DNA of 64,000 nt from Alkalisalibacterium limincola (GCF_008017755.1 NZ_VRTS01000003.1:1-64000), one strand, 5' to 3'. Counted from the first letter of the stretch, positions 26,372 through 35,564 are shown. The notes: generated from the letters alone by a model not told the origin. Numbers and translations are program-made.

Positions 26372-27562
26372 TTATCGCCGAAATTTCACCTGCACCTCGA
26401 CCGCATCAGGGCGATGGTTGTGGCTGAGCGATCCGCCAAAGCGCTGCACGAGGCGCGAAACAAGCTCCAGGCCCAGGCCGAAGCCCGCCGTGCGGGAGTC
26501 CTCGGCGTACGGGTTCACCACGGACAGCCCGTCGGAATCGGCGTTCACCTCGATGATGCCGGGTCCGCCGTGCTGGATCGCATTCATCAGCAGGTTGGCT
26601 GCAATCGTTTCGATCACCTCCGCCGGCCACGGCCAGCACAGCCCGGGCGGCGCGTTCGCATGCAGGGCCTGCCGGCGGCTGTGTGCGAGTGGTGCGAACT
26701 CCTCGTCGAGTGCCGCCAGCAGCGTGTCCGCCGGGGTCGGAGGGGCCGAGGAGCGCACGCTGTCGCGTTCCAGCCAGAGGATGGCCTGGCTGGCACGGAC
26801 AAGGCGCTGGTGGGCACGTCGCAGGCGCATCCACGCGGCGCCGTCATGGCGGTCCTCCTGCAGTGCGTCCAGGCTCGTGCGTGCCGATTGAAGCGGTGTC
26901 CTGAGTTCGTGGCCCAGGAAGGCGAGGGTTTCACGCTCGCGCTCCAGGGCGGTCAGCCGGGCGTCCCACGCGTCGGCACTGCGATGGGCGAGAAGGGCGA
27001 ACTCTTCGATCGGCTCGTCGCGGGCCAGCTGGCGCAGGCTGGTGGTGTCCCCGGGCTCGCCGAGCGCATGCACCAGGGCATCCGCGCGGCGCGCCAACGT
27101 GCCGACGAAGCGATGCGCCAGCACCCAGGCCGCCAGGGTCAGCAGTGCCGCGATCGCCAACAGCCAGGGCCAGCCCGTGCGCAGCGCGGCGTTGACGTAG
27201 AGCTGGTCAGTGACGTCATAGACCAGCAGGAAGTCGCGCCCCCCCTGGTCGCGCCCCGCCAGCACATGGACGTATGGGCCATCGGGCAACCGCAGTTCCC
27301 TGATCGCGCCGGGCCGGTGGGCCTGGAACGCGGCCAGGACCGCCGGCGGGGCATCCTGCGACCCATACCGGGTGAAGCCGGTCGGCAGGTGGACGGCGCC
27401 CTCCACGACGGTTTGACCCACGTCGCGCAGGCGGCGGTCGATGAACTGGTCTTCCAGCAGGAACAGCAGCAGGAGCGCCATCGCCGCAAAGCCGGCGAAC
27501 AGCGTCACGCCAAACGTGATCCATTGCCGCGCCAGCACACTTCGCAGGCGCAGGCGCCTCAT
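26372..27562 (-). CDS. Membrane sensor histidine kinase
   Basis: A 396-residue kinase with two membrane helices (about 16-36 and 131-148) flanking a periplasmic sensor of about 95 residues, then a HAMP-like linker. The H box is FLGHELRTPLQ with His218, and the ATPase has N (NLLMNAIQHGG) and G (FGLGLELV) boxes. It is short in the catalytic part but complete. The ATG overlaps the response-regulator TGA by four bases, which fixes the start. Signal unknown. Confidence 0.88.
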   Translation of the reverse strand: MRRLRLRSVLARQWITFGVTLFAGFAAMALLLLFLLEDQFIDRRLRDVGQTVVEGAVHLPTGFTRYGSQDAPPAVLAAFQAHRPGAIRELRLPDGPYVHVLAGRDQGGRDFLLVYDVTDQLYVNAALRTGWPWLLAIAALLTLAAWVLAHRFVGTLARRADALVHALGEPGDTTSLRQLARDEPIEEFALLAHRSADAWDARLTALERERETLAFLGHELRTPLQSARTSLDALQEDRHDGAAWMRLRRAHQRLVRASQAILWLERDSVRSSAPPTPADTLLAALDEEFAPLAHSRRQALHANAPPGLCWPWPAEVIETIAANLLMNAIQHGGPGIIEVNADSDGLSVVNPYAEDSRTAGFGLGLELVSRLVQRFGGSLSHNHRPDAVEVQVKFRR

Positions 27563-28263
27563 TCGCCGACCTCGAACCGGTAGCCGATGCCGCGCTCGGT
27601 GGCGATCGGCCGGGTGCCGAAGGCCGACAGCAATGCCTGCCTGAGCTGCCACACGTGTGCACGCAGCGGGTCGCTGTGCGGTGGAAGGTCTCCCCACAGG
27701 CGGTCGATCAGCTGCTGGCGCGACACGCAGGCCGGGTGGGCCTGCATCAGCTGGGCCAGGATCGCCACGCCGCTGACGTGCAGCTGCAAACGCTTGCCGC
27801 CATGGGTGAGCAGTCCGGCGGACTCGTCGAGTCGATAGTCGCCCACGCACAGGGCGGTGGATCTTGGGCCCGCCGCGACGTGGGTGGCGATCGCGCGGAT
27901 GCGCGCCAGCAGCTCGGCCGGCGCCACCGGCTTCACCAGCCAGTCCACGGCCCCGGCATCGAAGCCCTTCAGCTTGTCGTCCAAAGCGCCCCGGGCCGTC
28001 AGGAACAGCACCGGCTGGATGATCTGCTGGCGCGCCTTGAGGTCGCGGCACAGGCTGATGCCGTCCTCGCCCGGCAGGTTGACATCCAGCACCAGCACGT
28101 CGAACGCTTCCTCGCGCAGTCGGGCCCGGGCCTGGGTCGCGGAGTAGGCGAAGTCGACCGACAGTCCATGGGACTGCAGGTAGTCGCCGAAGCCGGCGGC
28201 TACGTCCAGATCGTCTTCGACCAGCAGCACGTTGATGCGTGCCGGCGACACCAGTGCGCCCAT
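27559..28263 (-). CDS. OmpR-family response regulator
   Basis: A 234-residue regulator with a receiver domain (LLVEDDLD, phospho-acceptor Asp60 in LVLDVNLPG, Lys in WLVKPV) and a C-terminal winged helix (RQQLIDRLWG, HVWQLRQALL, ERGIGYRFE). The start at 28263 has GGCGAGG close upstream; an ATG five codons earlier (28278) is an alternative. It is coupled to the histidine kinase gene that follows. The gene before it on this strand is the DJ-1 family gene. Confidence 0.9.
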   Translation of the reverse strand: MGALVSPARINVLLVEDDLDVAAGFGDYLQSHGLSVDFAYSATQARARLREEAFDVLVLDVNLPGEDGISLCRDLKARQQIIQPVLFLTARGALDDKLKGFDAGAVDWLVKPVAPAELLARIRAIATHVAAGPRSTALCVGDYRLDESAGLLTHGGKRLQLHVSGVAILAQLMQAHPACVSRQQLIDRLWGDLPPHSDPLRAHVWQLRQALLSAFGTRPIATERGIGYRFEVGE

Positions 28264-28286
28264 TGCCTCGCCGCCCATTCGTGATG

Positions 28287-29342
28287 TCACACCCGCGCCA
28301 GGCGCTGCAACTGCCAGGCGCTGCGCAATTCCCACTGCATCGCTGCCACCACCGCGTGCATCAGCAGCAGGCGCTTGTCCGCACGAGGCGCTTCGCGCTT
28401 GAGCGCGATCGCCGCGCCCAGGCCCTCGCGCCGGTACACGTGCAGCAGGCTGACACTCACTTCCTCCGGTGTCACCTCCCGGGGCAGGGGCTCGTGACCC
28501 AACACACGGATCATCGTCTCGGCGACCTCCCAAGTGGACCATGGATTCTGTCCGCTCACGAGGCGACCGTCCACGATGGTGTGGCCCAGGTACATCGGTG
28601 CCTCATGGAAGGTGGCGCCGTGGGCGATGAGTTCGTCCTGCAGCAGGAAGGGAAAGCGGTCGCGTGCCTCCGGGATCAGGAACAGCTCCTCGGCGTTCGT
28701 GAAGCCGGTCACCTGGCGATCCCGGAGCCAAGGGCTGCCGTCTTCGCGCAGCACGCCGACCAGCGCGGCCGGTCCATGGCACACGGCGCCGACAACACCG
28801 TTGCGGGCGTCGATGGCGGAAACGATGCGGGCGATGTCGGGGTTGTGCGGGAAGTCGAACATCGTGCCCTTGCCGCCGACGAAGTACACCGCGGCGTAGC
28901 GTTCCGGATCCACCTGGGCCAAGGGAAGCGTCGTGGCCAGTTTCCGGCGGATGTCGGGGTCGTTGAGGAAGGCGTAGTCGGCATCGGTGACGTCATCGCT
29001 GTCCACCACCATCTCCGGTGCGCCACCCATGGGGCTCGCCACGTCGACCTCGTAGCCGTTCACGGTGAACACCCAGTAGGCGCGTGAGAGCTCGGTCAGT
29101 TCGTAGCCTGCCCGTTTCCCGTTGTCGGGAAATCGCCCGGTGCTGGTGACGACTGCCAGGATGCGGCCGCGGCGCTCGGGAGTCTGCAGCTGCAGGTAGG
29201 GCAGTTCGGCGGCAAGCGCCAAGGGGTCGGCTCGAGGCTCTTTTTCCAGATCCAGCGTGGCGTACCAGATCCAGCCGGACAGGCCGAGGCTGGTCACCAG
29301 GGCCACCATTCCGCCCAGCAAAACCCATGTGAAAGTGCGCAT
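28287..29342 (-). CDS. DJ-1/PfpI family protein with N-terminal membrane anchor
   Basis: A 351-residue protein with an N-terminal membrane helix or uncleaved signal (WVLLGGMVALVTSLGLSGWIW). The class I glutamine-amidotransferase-like domain has Glu81 (GYELTELS), the nucleophile elbow GAVCHGPA with Cys188-His189, and YFVGGKGTMFDF. That Glu-Cys-His set is typical of the Hsp31-like/glyoxalase III branch rather than of true amidotransferases. The C-terminal 80 residues are an extra helical tail. It probably heads the minus-strand cluster with the two-component, RIO and trmY genes. Confidence 0.82.
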   Translation of the reverse strand: MRTFTWVLLGGMVALVTSLGLSGWIWYATLDLEKEPRADPLALAAELPYLQLQTPERRGRILAVVTSTGRFPDNGKRAGYELTELSRAYWVFTVNGYEVDVASPMGGAPEMVVDSDDVTDADYAFLNDPDIRRKLATTLPLAQVDPERYAAVYFVGGKGTMFDFPHNPDIARIVSAIDARNGVVGAVCHGPAALVGVLREDGSPWLRDRQVTGFTNAEELFLIPEARDRFPFLLQDELIAHGATFHEAPMYLGHTIVDGRLVSGQNPWSTWEVAETMIRVLGHEPLPREVTPEEVSVSLLHVYRREGLGAAIALKREAPRADKRLLLMHAVVAAMQWELRSAWQLQRLARV

Positions 29343-29612
29343 TGGTCCATCCCGTGCCGCCGGTTGGCGGGTTCGGGAGGGATGGTGGCTCGCCGAGGTA
29401 AAACGAATGTCCGCGACGCCCCGGGCAGGCAGGTCACGAACCAGGATGCGCCGGAGGGGCGTGTTCGGGCATTTTGCGCTGAACGTAGCCCCAGTGGCGT
29501 CGATGGAGACGTGCGCTTACACCGAAATGGCCCGTGCGCTGCACGCCCCCGTAATGCCCCTCACGTGACACTGGACTTCGGCCAAGGAGGCCGATGACCA
29601 AGGAGCTGGGAC

Positions 29613-30188
29613 ATGAACGACAGAATGGATGGGCACAACAGGACGGGTGGCCAGGACACGAAGCGCGCGCCCGACACGAAGCACGACCACGACGGTAAGC
29701 ATGACGCCAACCGGGATCCGATCACCGGAGCGCCCGGGGCCCATCCCGTCGGCACGGGCGTGGGCGCGGCTGCCGGAGGAATCGCCGCCGGTGCTGCCGC
29801 CGGCACGTTGGCCGCCGGGCCTGTCGGCACGGTGGTGGGCGCGGCAGCCGGTGCCATTGTCGGCGGGCTGGCGGGCAAGGCAGTGGGCGAGAAGATCAAC
29901 CCGACCGTTGAGAACGCGCACTGGCGGGAGAACTACAAGAACGAACCGTATTACAAGGCAGACCACGGTTACGAAGACTACGAGCCCGCCTACCAGACGG
30001 GCTACGAAGCCCGTGCGCGTCATGCGGATCGCGACTTCGACGATGTCGAGGAAGACATGCGCATGGATTACGAAAAGCGGAAGGGCAACTCGCGCCTGGG
30101 TTGGGAAGATGCCAAGCCGGCCAGTCGTGCGGCCTGGGATCGAGCCGATGGCAAAACCTCCCGGGCATCCGAGGACCGCAGTCACTGA
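29613..30188 (+). CDS. Glycine-zipper protein, probably stress-related
   Basis: A 191-residue protein: a hydrophilic His/Asp/Lys-rich head, then a glycine/alanine-zipper from about residue 48 to 95 (GVGAAAGGIAAGAAAGTLAA and AAAGAIVGGLAGKAVGEK) that could insert in or coat membranes, then an acidic/aromatic tail (YEDYEPAYQTGYEAR). No signal peptide. AAGGAG lies seven bases before the ATG. The 270 bases upstream, shared with the divergent DJ-1 gene, hold both promoters; no confident box was found. Confidence 0.7.
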   Translation: MNDRMDGHNRTGGQDTKRAPDTKHDHDGKHDANRDPITGAPGAHPVGTGVGAAAGGIAAGAAAGTLAAGPVGTVVGAAAGAIVGGLAGKAVGEKINPTVENAHWRENYKNEPYYKADHGYEDYEPAYQTGYEARARHADRDFDDVEEDMRMDYEKRKGNSRLGWEDAKPASRAAWDRADGKTSRASEDRSH

Positions 30189-30226
30189 TCCGAGCGCCTC
30201 GCGTTCACTGTTCATGTTCAACGCAC

Positions 30227-30254
30227 CCGCGGATCCCGGAGGCGGGGTCCGCGG
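30227..30254. terminator. Bidirectional hairpin between convergent genes
   Basis: A 12-base stem (CCGCGGATCCCG and CGGGGTCCGCGG, one G-U pair in RNA) with a GAGG loop lies between the ends of the glycine-zipper gene and the convergent DUF3667 gene. There is no T tract on either side, but the position suits a shared terminator. Confidence 0.55.
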
Positions 30255-30284
30255 CCCGTGCCAGTCGCGGCGGCAGGTTCCAAC

Positions 30285-31259
30285 TCAGCTGAAGGCGTAC
30301 ACCACCATGAACTGGACGGTGCGGTAGACCAGATAGTTGGTGACGCCCAGTACCAGCAGGAACGCCATGGCGGCAAGTAGCGCCCGCCACCATGGCGTGG
30401 CGTAGACGCGACGGATGGCTAGGGTGGTATAGCCCAGCACCACGATCAGCATGATCGGCCGCCAGGCGTGGAACATGGCCACGTACCAGCTGCCGCCCAG
30501 GGCATTGGCGACCAGCGAGGCCGGGCCGATGGTGAGTTCGATGAAGAGCACCAGGAAAGTGAACAGGTGCAGGGCGACGACGAAGTGCTCGGCGAAGTAG
30601 AGCCGACGGCTGCGGTACATGGCGGCCAGCGCAAGCGCCAGGAACGGCACGTGCAGGATGATCAGCAGCTTGCTGATCGCGCCGGAGCGGGCGTCGTAGT
30701 CGCGCGCATAGTCCACCATCGTGTAGCCGACGCGGCCCCCGCTGCGCTCAAGCCGATCGGCGTTGCGACGCTCCACCCGGGCGCGCACCCAGTCCGCCGT
30801 GATGGGGCTGTGGACCTGGCCCCTGAAGTTTTCGATGGTTTCGCGCGCCCTCGGACTGATCCGTTCGGGGTCATCGAAGGACTCCATGGCGATGTCGCCG
30901 GGCACCTGGTTGTAGAAGGGCAGGGTGAAGTCGGTCAGCGCCGGCGCAAGGAAGTACAGGACGTTGGCGATGACGAACAGGGTGATCGGTGGCAGCCAGT
31001 GGGTCCGTCGCCCGGCGATGTAGTCTCGCGACAGGACGCCGGGGCGAAACAGCAACGCGCGGATGCTGCGCCAGAAGCGGCTGTCCAGATCGGTCATCGC
31101 CCCGAAGAACTGCCCCAGCAGGTGTCCCAGGCGACGATCGGACTCGCGCAAACGGCGCTGCCCGCACTGGGCGCAGAACCCGCCCTGCAGGGTCGCGCCG
31201 CAGTTGCGGCACTGTGTCGAGTCCAGGCTTCCCGGCTGGACGGGCTGGTCGTCGGCCAT
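30285..31259 (-). CDS. DUF3667 membrane protein with zinc ribbon
   Basis: A 324-residue protein. It opens with a zinc ribbon (CRNCGATLQGGFCAQCGQRR, two CxxC pairs) and continues with DLDSRFWRSIRALLFRPGVLSRDYIAGRR, the DUF3667 signature, then about five membrane helices. A 110-residue loop lies between the first helix and the rest. Function unknown; the ribbon should be cytoplasmic. Confidence 0.85.
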   Translation of the reverse strand: MADDQPVQPGSLDSTQCRNCGATLQGGFCAQCGQRRLRESDRRLGHLLGQFFGAMTDLDSRFWRSIRALLFRPGVLSRDYIAGRRTHWLPPITLFVIANVLYFLAPALTDFTLPFYNQVPGDIAMESFDDPERISPRARETIENFRGQVHSPITADWVRARVERRNADRLERSGGRVGYTMVDYARDYDARSGAISKLLIILHVPFLALALAAMYRSRRLYFAEHFVVALHLFTFLVLFIELTIGPASLVANALGGSWYVAMFHAWRPIMLIVVLGYTTLAIRRVYATPWWRALLAAMAFLLVLGVTNYLVYRTVQFMVVYAFS

Positions 31260-31329
31260 GGGCGAAGCTTAGCCCAGCCTGCGACGGCCGTTTATGTCCG
31301 GGTAACCGCCGCGGAACTATCGTCGCGCC

Positions 31330-32277
31330 ATGACCTTTTCCCAGCCCGCACCGGATGCCCCGTTCTTCGTCGTCATCAATGCCGCCTCCGGCCACGTCGA
31401 TGCGGAGGAGGTCATGGCCTGCATCGGCGGCATCTTCGATGAAGCCGGACGACGCCACGAGTTCCTGCAAGTCCTCGATCCCTCCCAGCTGTCGAGCACG
31501 GCCGAAGAAGCGGTGAAGCGGGCGATCGCGCAGGGAGGCGTGGTGGTGGCCGCCGGTGGCGACGGCACGTTGAGTGCGGTAGCGCAGGCGGTGCACGGCC
31601 GCGGGCCGGCCTATGGGGTGTTGCCACAGGGCACCTTCAACTACTTCGGGCGGGTCAACGGCATTCCCCAGGAGCTGGAGAAGGCGACCCGGGCGCTGTT
31701 GCGTGCGCGGGTGCAGCCGGTGCACGTGGGTCGGGTCAACGGCCGCGCGTTCCTGGTCAATGCCAGCCTGGGGCTTTACCCGCAGGTGCTGCAGGATCGC
31801 GAGAAGGCCAAGCAGCAGCTGGGGCGCAATCGCTGGGTTGCGATCTATTCCGGGCTGCGCACGCTGGCCGGCCATGTGCGCCAGCTGAGCCTGGAGTTCG
31901 AGCAGGGCGGGAAGCGCCGCGTGCTGAAGTCACCCACGCTGTTCGTGGGCAACAACCAGCTGCAGCTGGAGCGGATCGGCATCGGCGAGGCCGCCGCGCT
32001 GGACGCCGGGCAGCTGGCGGGCATCGTCGTGCGGCCGACCTCGTTCTGGGCGCTGTTGTGGCTGGCGCTGCGTGGTGCGCTCGGCAAGCTTGGCGACTCC
32101 GACAACGTCGAGAGTTTCGCTTTCAAGCGACTTTCCGTCAGTCCGCACGGTGCGCGCCGGGCCAAGGTGGCGCTGGACGGCGAGATCCAGTGGCTGGACA
32201 CGCCCCTGGTGTTCGAGGTGCCCGAGCCGCTGCCGCTTATGCTGCCCTTGCCGGAGGATCGCGTGGAGGTCGAATGA
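31330..32277 (+). CDS. Diacylglycerol-kinase-family lipid kinase
   Basis: A 315-residue YegS-like kinase. The opening FFVVINAASG, the glycine loop VVVAAGGDGTLSAVA and GVLPQGTFNYFGR match the DAGK catalytic domain, and the C-terminal beta-sandwich includes PTLFVGNNQLQL. It would phosphorylate a lipid or sphingoid alcohol at the membrane. Its stop overlaps the ATG of the metallophosphoesterase (ATGA), so the two are translated together, suggesting opposed phosphorylation and dephosphorylation steps. Confidence 0.87.
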   Translation: MTFSQPAPDAPFFVVINAASGHVDAEEVMACIGGIFDEAGRRHEFLQVLDPSQLSSTAEEAVKRAIAQGGVVVAAGGDGTLSAVAQAVHGRGPAYGVLPQGTFNYFGRVNGIPQELEKATRALLRARVQPVHVGRVNGRAFLVNASLGLYPQVLQDREKAKQQLGRNRWVAIYSGLRTLAGHVRQLSLEFEQGGKRRVLKSPTLFVGNNQLQLERIGIGEAAALDAGQLAGIVVRPTSFWALLWLALRGALGKLGDSDNVESFAFKRLSVSPHGARRAKVALDGEIQWLDTPLVFEVPEPLPLMLPLPEDRVEVE

Positions 32278-33131
32278 GTGTGCTCTTGCAGGTGTCCGAT
32301 CCGCATTTCGGGACACAGGTCGACGAGGTGGTGGAGGCGCTGGTGGCCTTCGCGAAGGACAAGCGGCCCGACGTGTTGATGCTGTCGGGCGACATCACCC
32401 AGCGGGCGCGGCGGGAGCAGTTCCTGGCGGCGAGGGCGTTCTGCGACCGCCTCGGCATCGGCGTGGAGCTGGCGGTGCCGGGCAATCACGACATCGCGCT
32501 GTTCGATGTGTTCACCCGCGTTGTTGCCCCGTATCGCCACTATCGCGAGTCGTTCGGCAACGATCTCGAACCGGTGCTCGACACGCCCGACCTGCTGGTG
32601 ATCGGCGTGAACTGCACGCGGCCGTGGCGCCACAAGCACGGGGAAATCTCCAAGGCGCAGATCAGACGAATTTCCGACCGGTTGGCCCGGGCTGGCACCG
32701 GACAGCTGCGCGTCGTGGTGACCCATCAACCGGTGGACGTGCCGACGGGAAGCGACGAGAACAACCTGGTGCGCGGCCATGCCGATGCCGTCCACGCCTG
32801 GGTGGAGGCGGGTGCGGACATCCTGATGGGTGGGCACATCCATCTGCCCTTCATCCGCCCGCTGGCGCAGCGCTACCCGGAGCTGCGACGCGCCGCGTGG
32901 TGCGTGCAGGGCGGCACGGCGGTGTCGCACCGGGTGCGTGCTGACCGGCCGAACTCGGTCAATCTGGTGACACATGTCGCCAACTCGGGACAGGCCGTGG
33001 TGGAGCGCTGGGACTTTGCGGGCGAGGGCGGGTTCGAATGCGGCGAGCGCGTCGAACTGGTGCTGGACCGTTCCACCAATCATGGATCGGATCGCACCAG
33101 GCAGGGCGCCTACCGCGAATCGCACTCTTGA
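32274..33131 (+). CDS. Calcineurin-like metallophosphoesterase
   Basis: A 285-residue enzyme with the five metal motifs in order: SDPHFG, SGDITQ, PGNHD, VVTHQPVD and GGHIHLP. It resembles cyclic-nucleotide or phospholipid phosphodiesterases of the CpdA-like class, but the substrate is not determined by these motifs. The ATG is inside the stop of the lipid kinase gene. The mean length and intact ligands suggest an active cytoplasmic enzyme. Confidence 0.88.
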   Translation: MSVLLQVSDPHFGTQVDEVVEALVAFAKDKRPDVLMLSGDITQRARREQFLAARAFCDRLGIGVELAVPGNHDIALFDVFTRVVAPYRHYRESFGNDLEPVLDTPDLLVIGVNCTRPWRHKHGEISKAQIRRISDRLARAGTGQLRVVVTHQPVDVPTGSDENNLVRGHADAVHAWVEAGADILMGGHIHLPFIRPLAQRYPELRRAAWCVQGGTAVSHRVRADRPNSVNLVTHVANSGQAVVERWDFAGEGGFECGERVELVLDRSTNHGSDRTRQGAYRESHS

Positions 33132-33239
33132 GGGCGGCACGGGGCCTTGAGGTTCCGCTGCTGACGGGGGCCCGGTAGTGTGGGTGGTGCGCCAAGCGCC
33201 ACGTCGCACCTCGCTGCCTACGGAAAGCCTGTCGATCCG

Positions 33240-34454
33240 ATGCAGGACACGCCCACAATCCTGGTCAACACGCCCATCACGCTCGCGTTGGCGATCGTCG
33301 CTTTGTGGCTGGGTTATCACATCAACCAGCGCATCCACTTCCTGCACAAGTACAGCATTCCCCCGGCGGTGTCGGGTGGCTTGCCGATCAGCGTGGTGGT
33401 CGCCCTGGTCGAGCTGGGCAGCGGCTGGGAGATCCGCTTCGACCTCCACCTTCGCGACCTGTTGCTGATCGCGTTCTTCAGCACCATCGGCCTGTCCGCC
33501 AAGCTGCGGCAGATGCTGGAGGGCGGCCGGCTGCTGGCGATCATGCTGGGGCTGGCCGTGGTCTTCCTGGTGTTCCAGAACCTCACCGGCACGCTGCTGG
33601 CGATGTTGACGGGGCAAAGCCCGCTGTACGGCCTGATCGGTGGCAGCATTTCCCTCGCGGGCGGTCATGGCACGGCGATCACCTGGGGGCAGATGTTCGA
33701 GGAGCACTTCGGCCTGGAGAACGCCAGCGCGATGGGCATGACCTTCGCCACGGCGGGCCTGATCACCGGCGGGTTGATTGGTGGGCCGGTCGGCGGCTAC
33801 CTGATCCGCCGCCATGGCCTGACGTCGGAGGAACGCGACCCCGAGCTGCCGCATGTCGACGTGGGCAAGAAGGTGACCTACCTCATCGAGCTCAACAGCC
33901 TGCTGACCGCGGTGCTGCTCATCACGCTGTGTTTCGCGCTGGGTGCGGCCGTGTACGACTGGCTGTCGGGCTTTGGGCTGCGCCTGCCGGCGTTCCTGAC
34001 CGCGATGTTCCTGGGCATCGTGATCACCAACACGCTGGAGCTTTCCAAGGTGGAGGTGGACCACCGGCCGATCCAGCTCGTGGGCGACATGAGCCTGCAG
34101 CTGTTCCTCGGCATGAGCCTGATCAGCCTGCCCCTGCTGTCGCTGCAGGGAGCACTGGGTCTGATCAGCCTGGTGATGCTGGCGCAGGCACTGGTCATCA
34201 CCGTCTTCACTGTGTGGGTGGTCTTCCCGCTGCTGGGTCGCACCTACGATGCGGCCTGCATCAGTTCGGGCTTCATCGGCATGGGCCTGGGCGCCACCCC
34301 GGTGGGCATCGCCAACATGAATGCGCTGACCAGCCGCTTCGGGCCGAGCCCCAAGGCCTACCTGGTCATTCCCCTGCTGGGCGCGTTCTTCATCGACATC
34401 GCCAACGCCACGCTGGTGCAGATCCTGCTGGGATTCGGCTTGTTCAGCGCTTGA
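33240..34454 (+). CDS. gltS: Sodium/glutamate symporter GltS
   Basis: A 404-residue transporter with two inverted sets of about five helices. Family marks are KYSIPPAVSGGL in the first half, GGSISLAGGHGTAITWG in the first re-entrant loop and SSGFIGMGLGATPVGIANMNA in the second. GltS imports glutamate with sodium. The start at 33240 has GGAAAG upstream. The last 11 bases overlap the convergent DCC-family gene. Confidence 0.93.
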   Translation: MQDTPTILVNTPITLALAIVALWLGYHINQRIHFLHKYSIPPAVSGGLPISVVVALVELGSGWEIRFDLHLRDLLLIAFFSTIGLSAKLRQMLEGGRLLAIMLGLAVVFLVFQNLTGTLLAMLTGQSPLYGLIGGSISLAGGHGTAITWGQMFEEHFGLENASAMGMTFATAGLITGGLIGGPVGGYLIRRHGLTSEERDPELPHVDVGKKVTYLIELNSLLTAVLLITLCFALGAAVYDWLSGFGLRLPAFLTAMFLGIVITNTLELSKVEVDHRPIQLVGDMSLQLFLGMSLISLPLLSLQGALGLISLVMLAQALVITVFTVWVVFPLLGRTYDAACISSGFIGMGLGATPVGIANMNALTSRFGPSPKAYLVIPLLGAFFIDIANATLVQILLGFGLFSA

Positions 34455-34878
34455 GCGTTGGATTCACTCGCTTGCGGTGCAGCAGCTTCGACAGCACCGG
34501 TGCGAGACCCAGGCGGGAAAGCCATTTCCGGTTCCGGGCGATGAGCGGATACAGGCGGTCGAGCAACGGACGCAGGCGAGGATGCCCGAGCACCTGGGCG
34601 GTGCGACTCAGGCCGGTGGCGCCGTAGGCGAGTTCGAACACCTCCACGCCGTTGAACCACCGGCCCTGGGCGTCGCGGGCCTGGATCCGGGCCATGGCCG
34701 TGTCGACGGAGATGCCCTGCTGCTCGAGGTCGGGGTCGGCGAAACCGGGCCCGGAACAATCCACCAGTTCCAGTGCGTCGTTCTCATCGCGCGACTTCAG
34801 CCCGTGCAGCTCGGAACGGCACATCGGGCAACTGGCGTCGTAATAGATGCGCAGCGGAAAGCTGGCTTTGCTCGTCAT
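34444..34878 (-). CDS. DCC-family (DUF393) thiol-disulfide oxidoreductase-like protein
   Basis: A 144-residue protein with the family start YYDASCPMCRSELHGLKSRD, giving the DxxCPxC motif, and the C-terminal FELAYGATGLS and LYPLIARNR segments. DCC proteins are thioredoxin-like but mostly unassigned. The ATG overlaps the TGA of the upstream regulator gene by four bases, so the two form an operon behind the palindromic operator. Confidence 0.87.
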   Translation of the reverse strand: MTSKASFPLRIYYDASCPMCRSELHGLKSRDENDALELVDCSGPGFADPDLEQQGISVDTAMARIQARDAQGRWFNGVEVFELAYGATGLSRTAQVLGHPRLRPLLDRLYPLIARNRKWLSRLGLAPVLSKLLHRKRVNPTLKR

Positions 34879-35426
34879 GTCTTCTTCCCCTCCCGGACCA
34901 GTTTCTGGATGCGGCTGCCGAGCTTCATGATCTTCATCAGCGTCGCCGGCTCCAGCCTCAGCATCTCCTCGCCCCAGGACGACAGGGCGTTCATCAGCGC
35001 CAGCGTCTCGTTGATCCGCTTGCGGGCGCCGGGGTCCTCCGCGGCGAAGTCGGGGTCGTTCACGCATTCGGTGAGCATGCCGACCGTGGGGTCGAACTCG
35101 CGTGATTTGCGCTCCCGGATCACGGTACGGAACAGTTCCCATACGTCCTGCGAGGTGGAGAAGTGGTCGCGGCGGTCGCCCAGTTGGTGGACCACCTTGA
35201 CCAGGTTGAGGTTCATCAGCTCGCGCAGGCTGTTGCTGACGTTGGAGCGCGCCACCACCAGCGTTTCGGCGATCTGCTCGGCGTGCATCGGCTGGCCGGT
35301 GATGAACAGCAGGGCGTGGATCTGCGCCACGGTTCGGTTGACGCCCCAGCGCGAACCCATCTCGCCCCAGTGCATGACGAAGCGACGGCTGATCGGCGTG
35401 AGGATGTCGGTTGCGGGCGTATCCAT
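34875..35426 (-). CDS. GbsR/MarR family transcriptional regulator
   Basis: A 183-residue regulator matching the GbsR branch of MarR proteins: HWGEMGSRWGVNRTVAQIHALLF, then HAEQIAETLVVARSNVSNSL (recognition helix) and the wing HQLGDRRDHF. The C-terminal half is a coiled dimer region. It is first in an operon with the DCC gene and divergent from an NAD(P)-binding protein. A strong palindrome overlaps its own -35 box, so autoregulation is likely. Confidence 0.9.
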   Translation of the reverse strand: MDTPATDILTPISRRFVMHWGEMGSRWGVNRTVAQIHALLFITGQPMHAEQIAETLVVARSNVSNSLRELMNLNLVKVVHQLGDRRDHFSTSQDVWELFRTVIRERKSREFDPTVGMLTECVNDPDFAAEDPGARKRINETLALMNALSSWGEEMLRLEPATLMKIMKLGSRIQKLVREGKKT

Positions 35427-35453
35427 GTGCGGCTTTCCGAAGGGCTTGTGCTC

Positions 35454-35490
35454 AAGCTAGACCTGTCATACATTTCTGTCAAGACAGAAA
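35454..35490 (-). promoter_or_regulatory. Promoter and palindromic operator of the GbsR-type regulator
   Basis: The nine-base inverted repeat ATTTCTGTC-AA-GACAGAAAT (35472-35491) is perfect. On the minus strand TTGACA (35477-35482), a consensus -35, lies inside it, with a 17-base spacer to TAGCTT (35454-35459) as a weak -10. A dimer bound here would block the regulator promoter and could also affect the divergent gene, whose start is 24 to 75 bases away. Confidence 0.75.
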
Positions 35491-35564
35491 TAACTGACGG
35501 GACGGGGTGGCGCATGGACAGGCTCGGGGGAGTGGCGGAGAAGGAGCGGCACGCGGCAGGGCCG

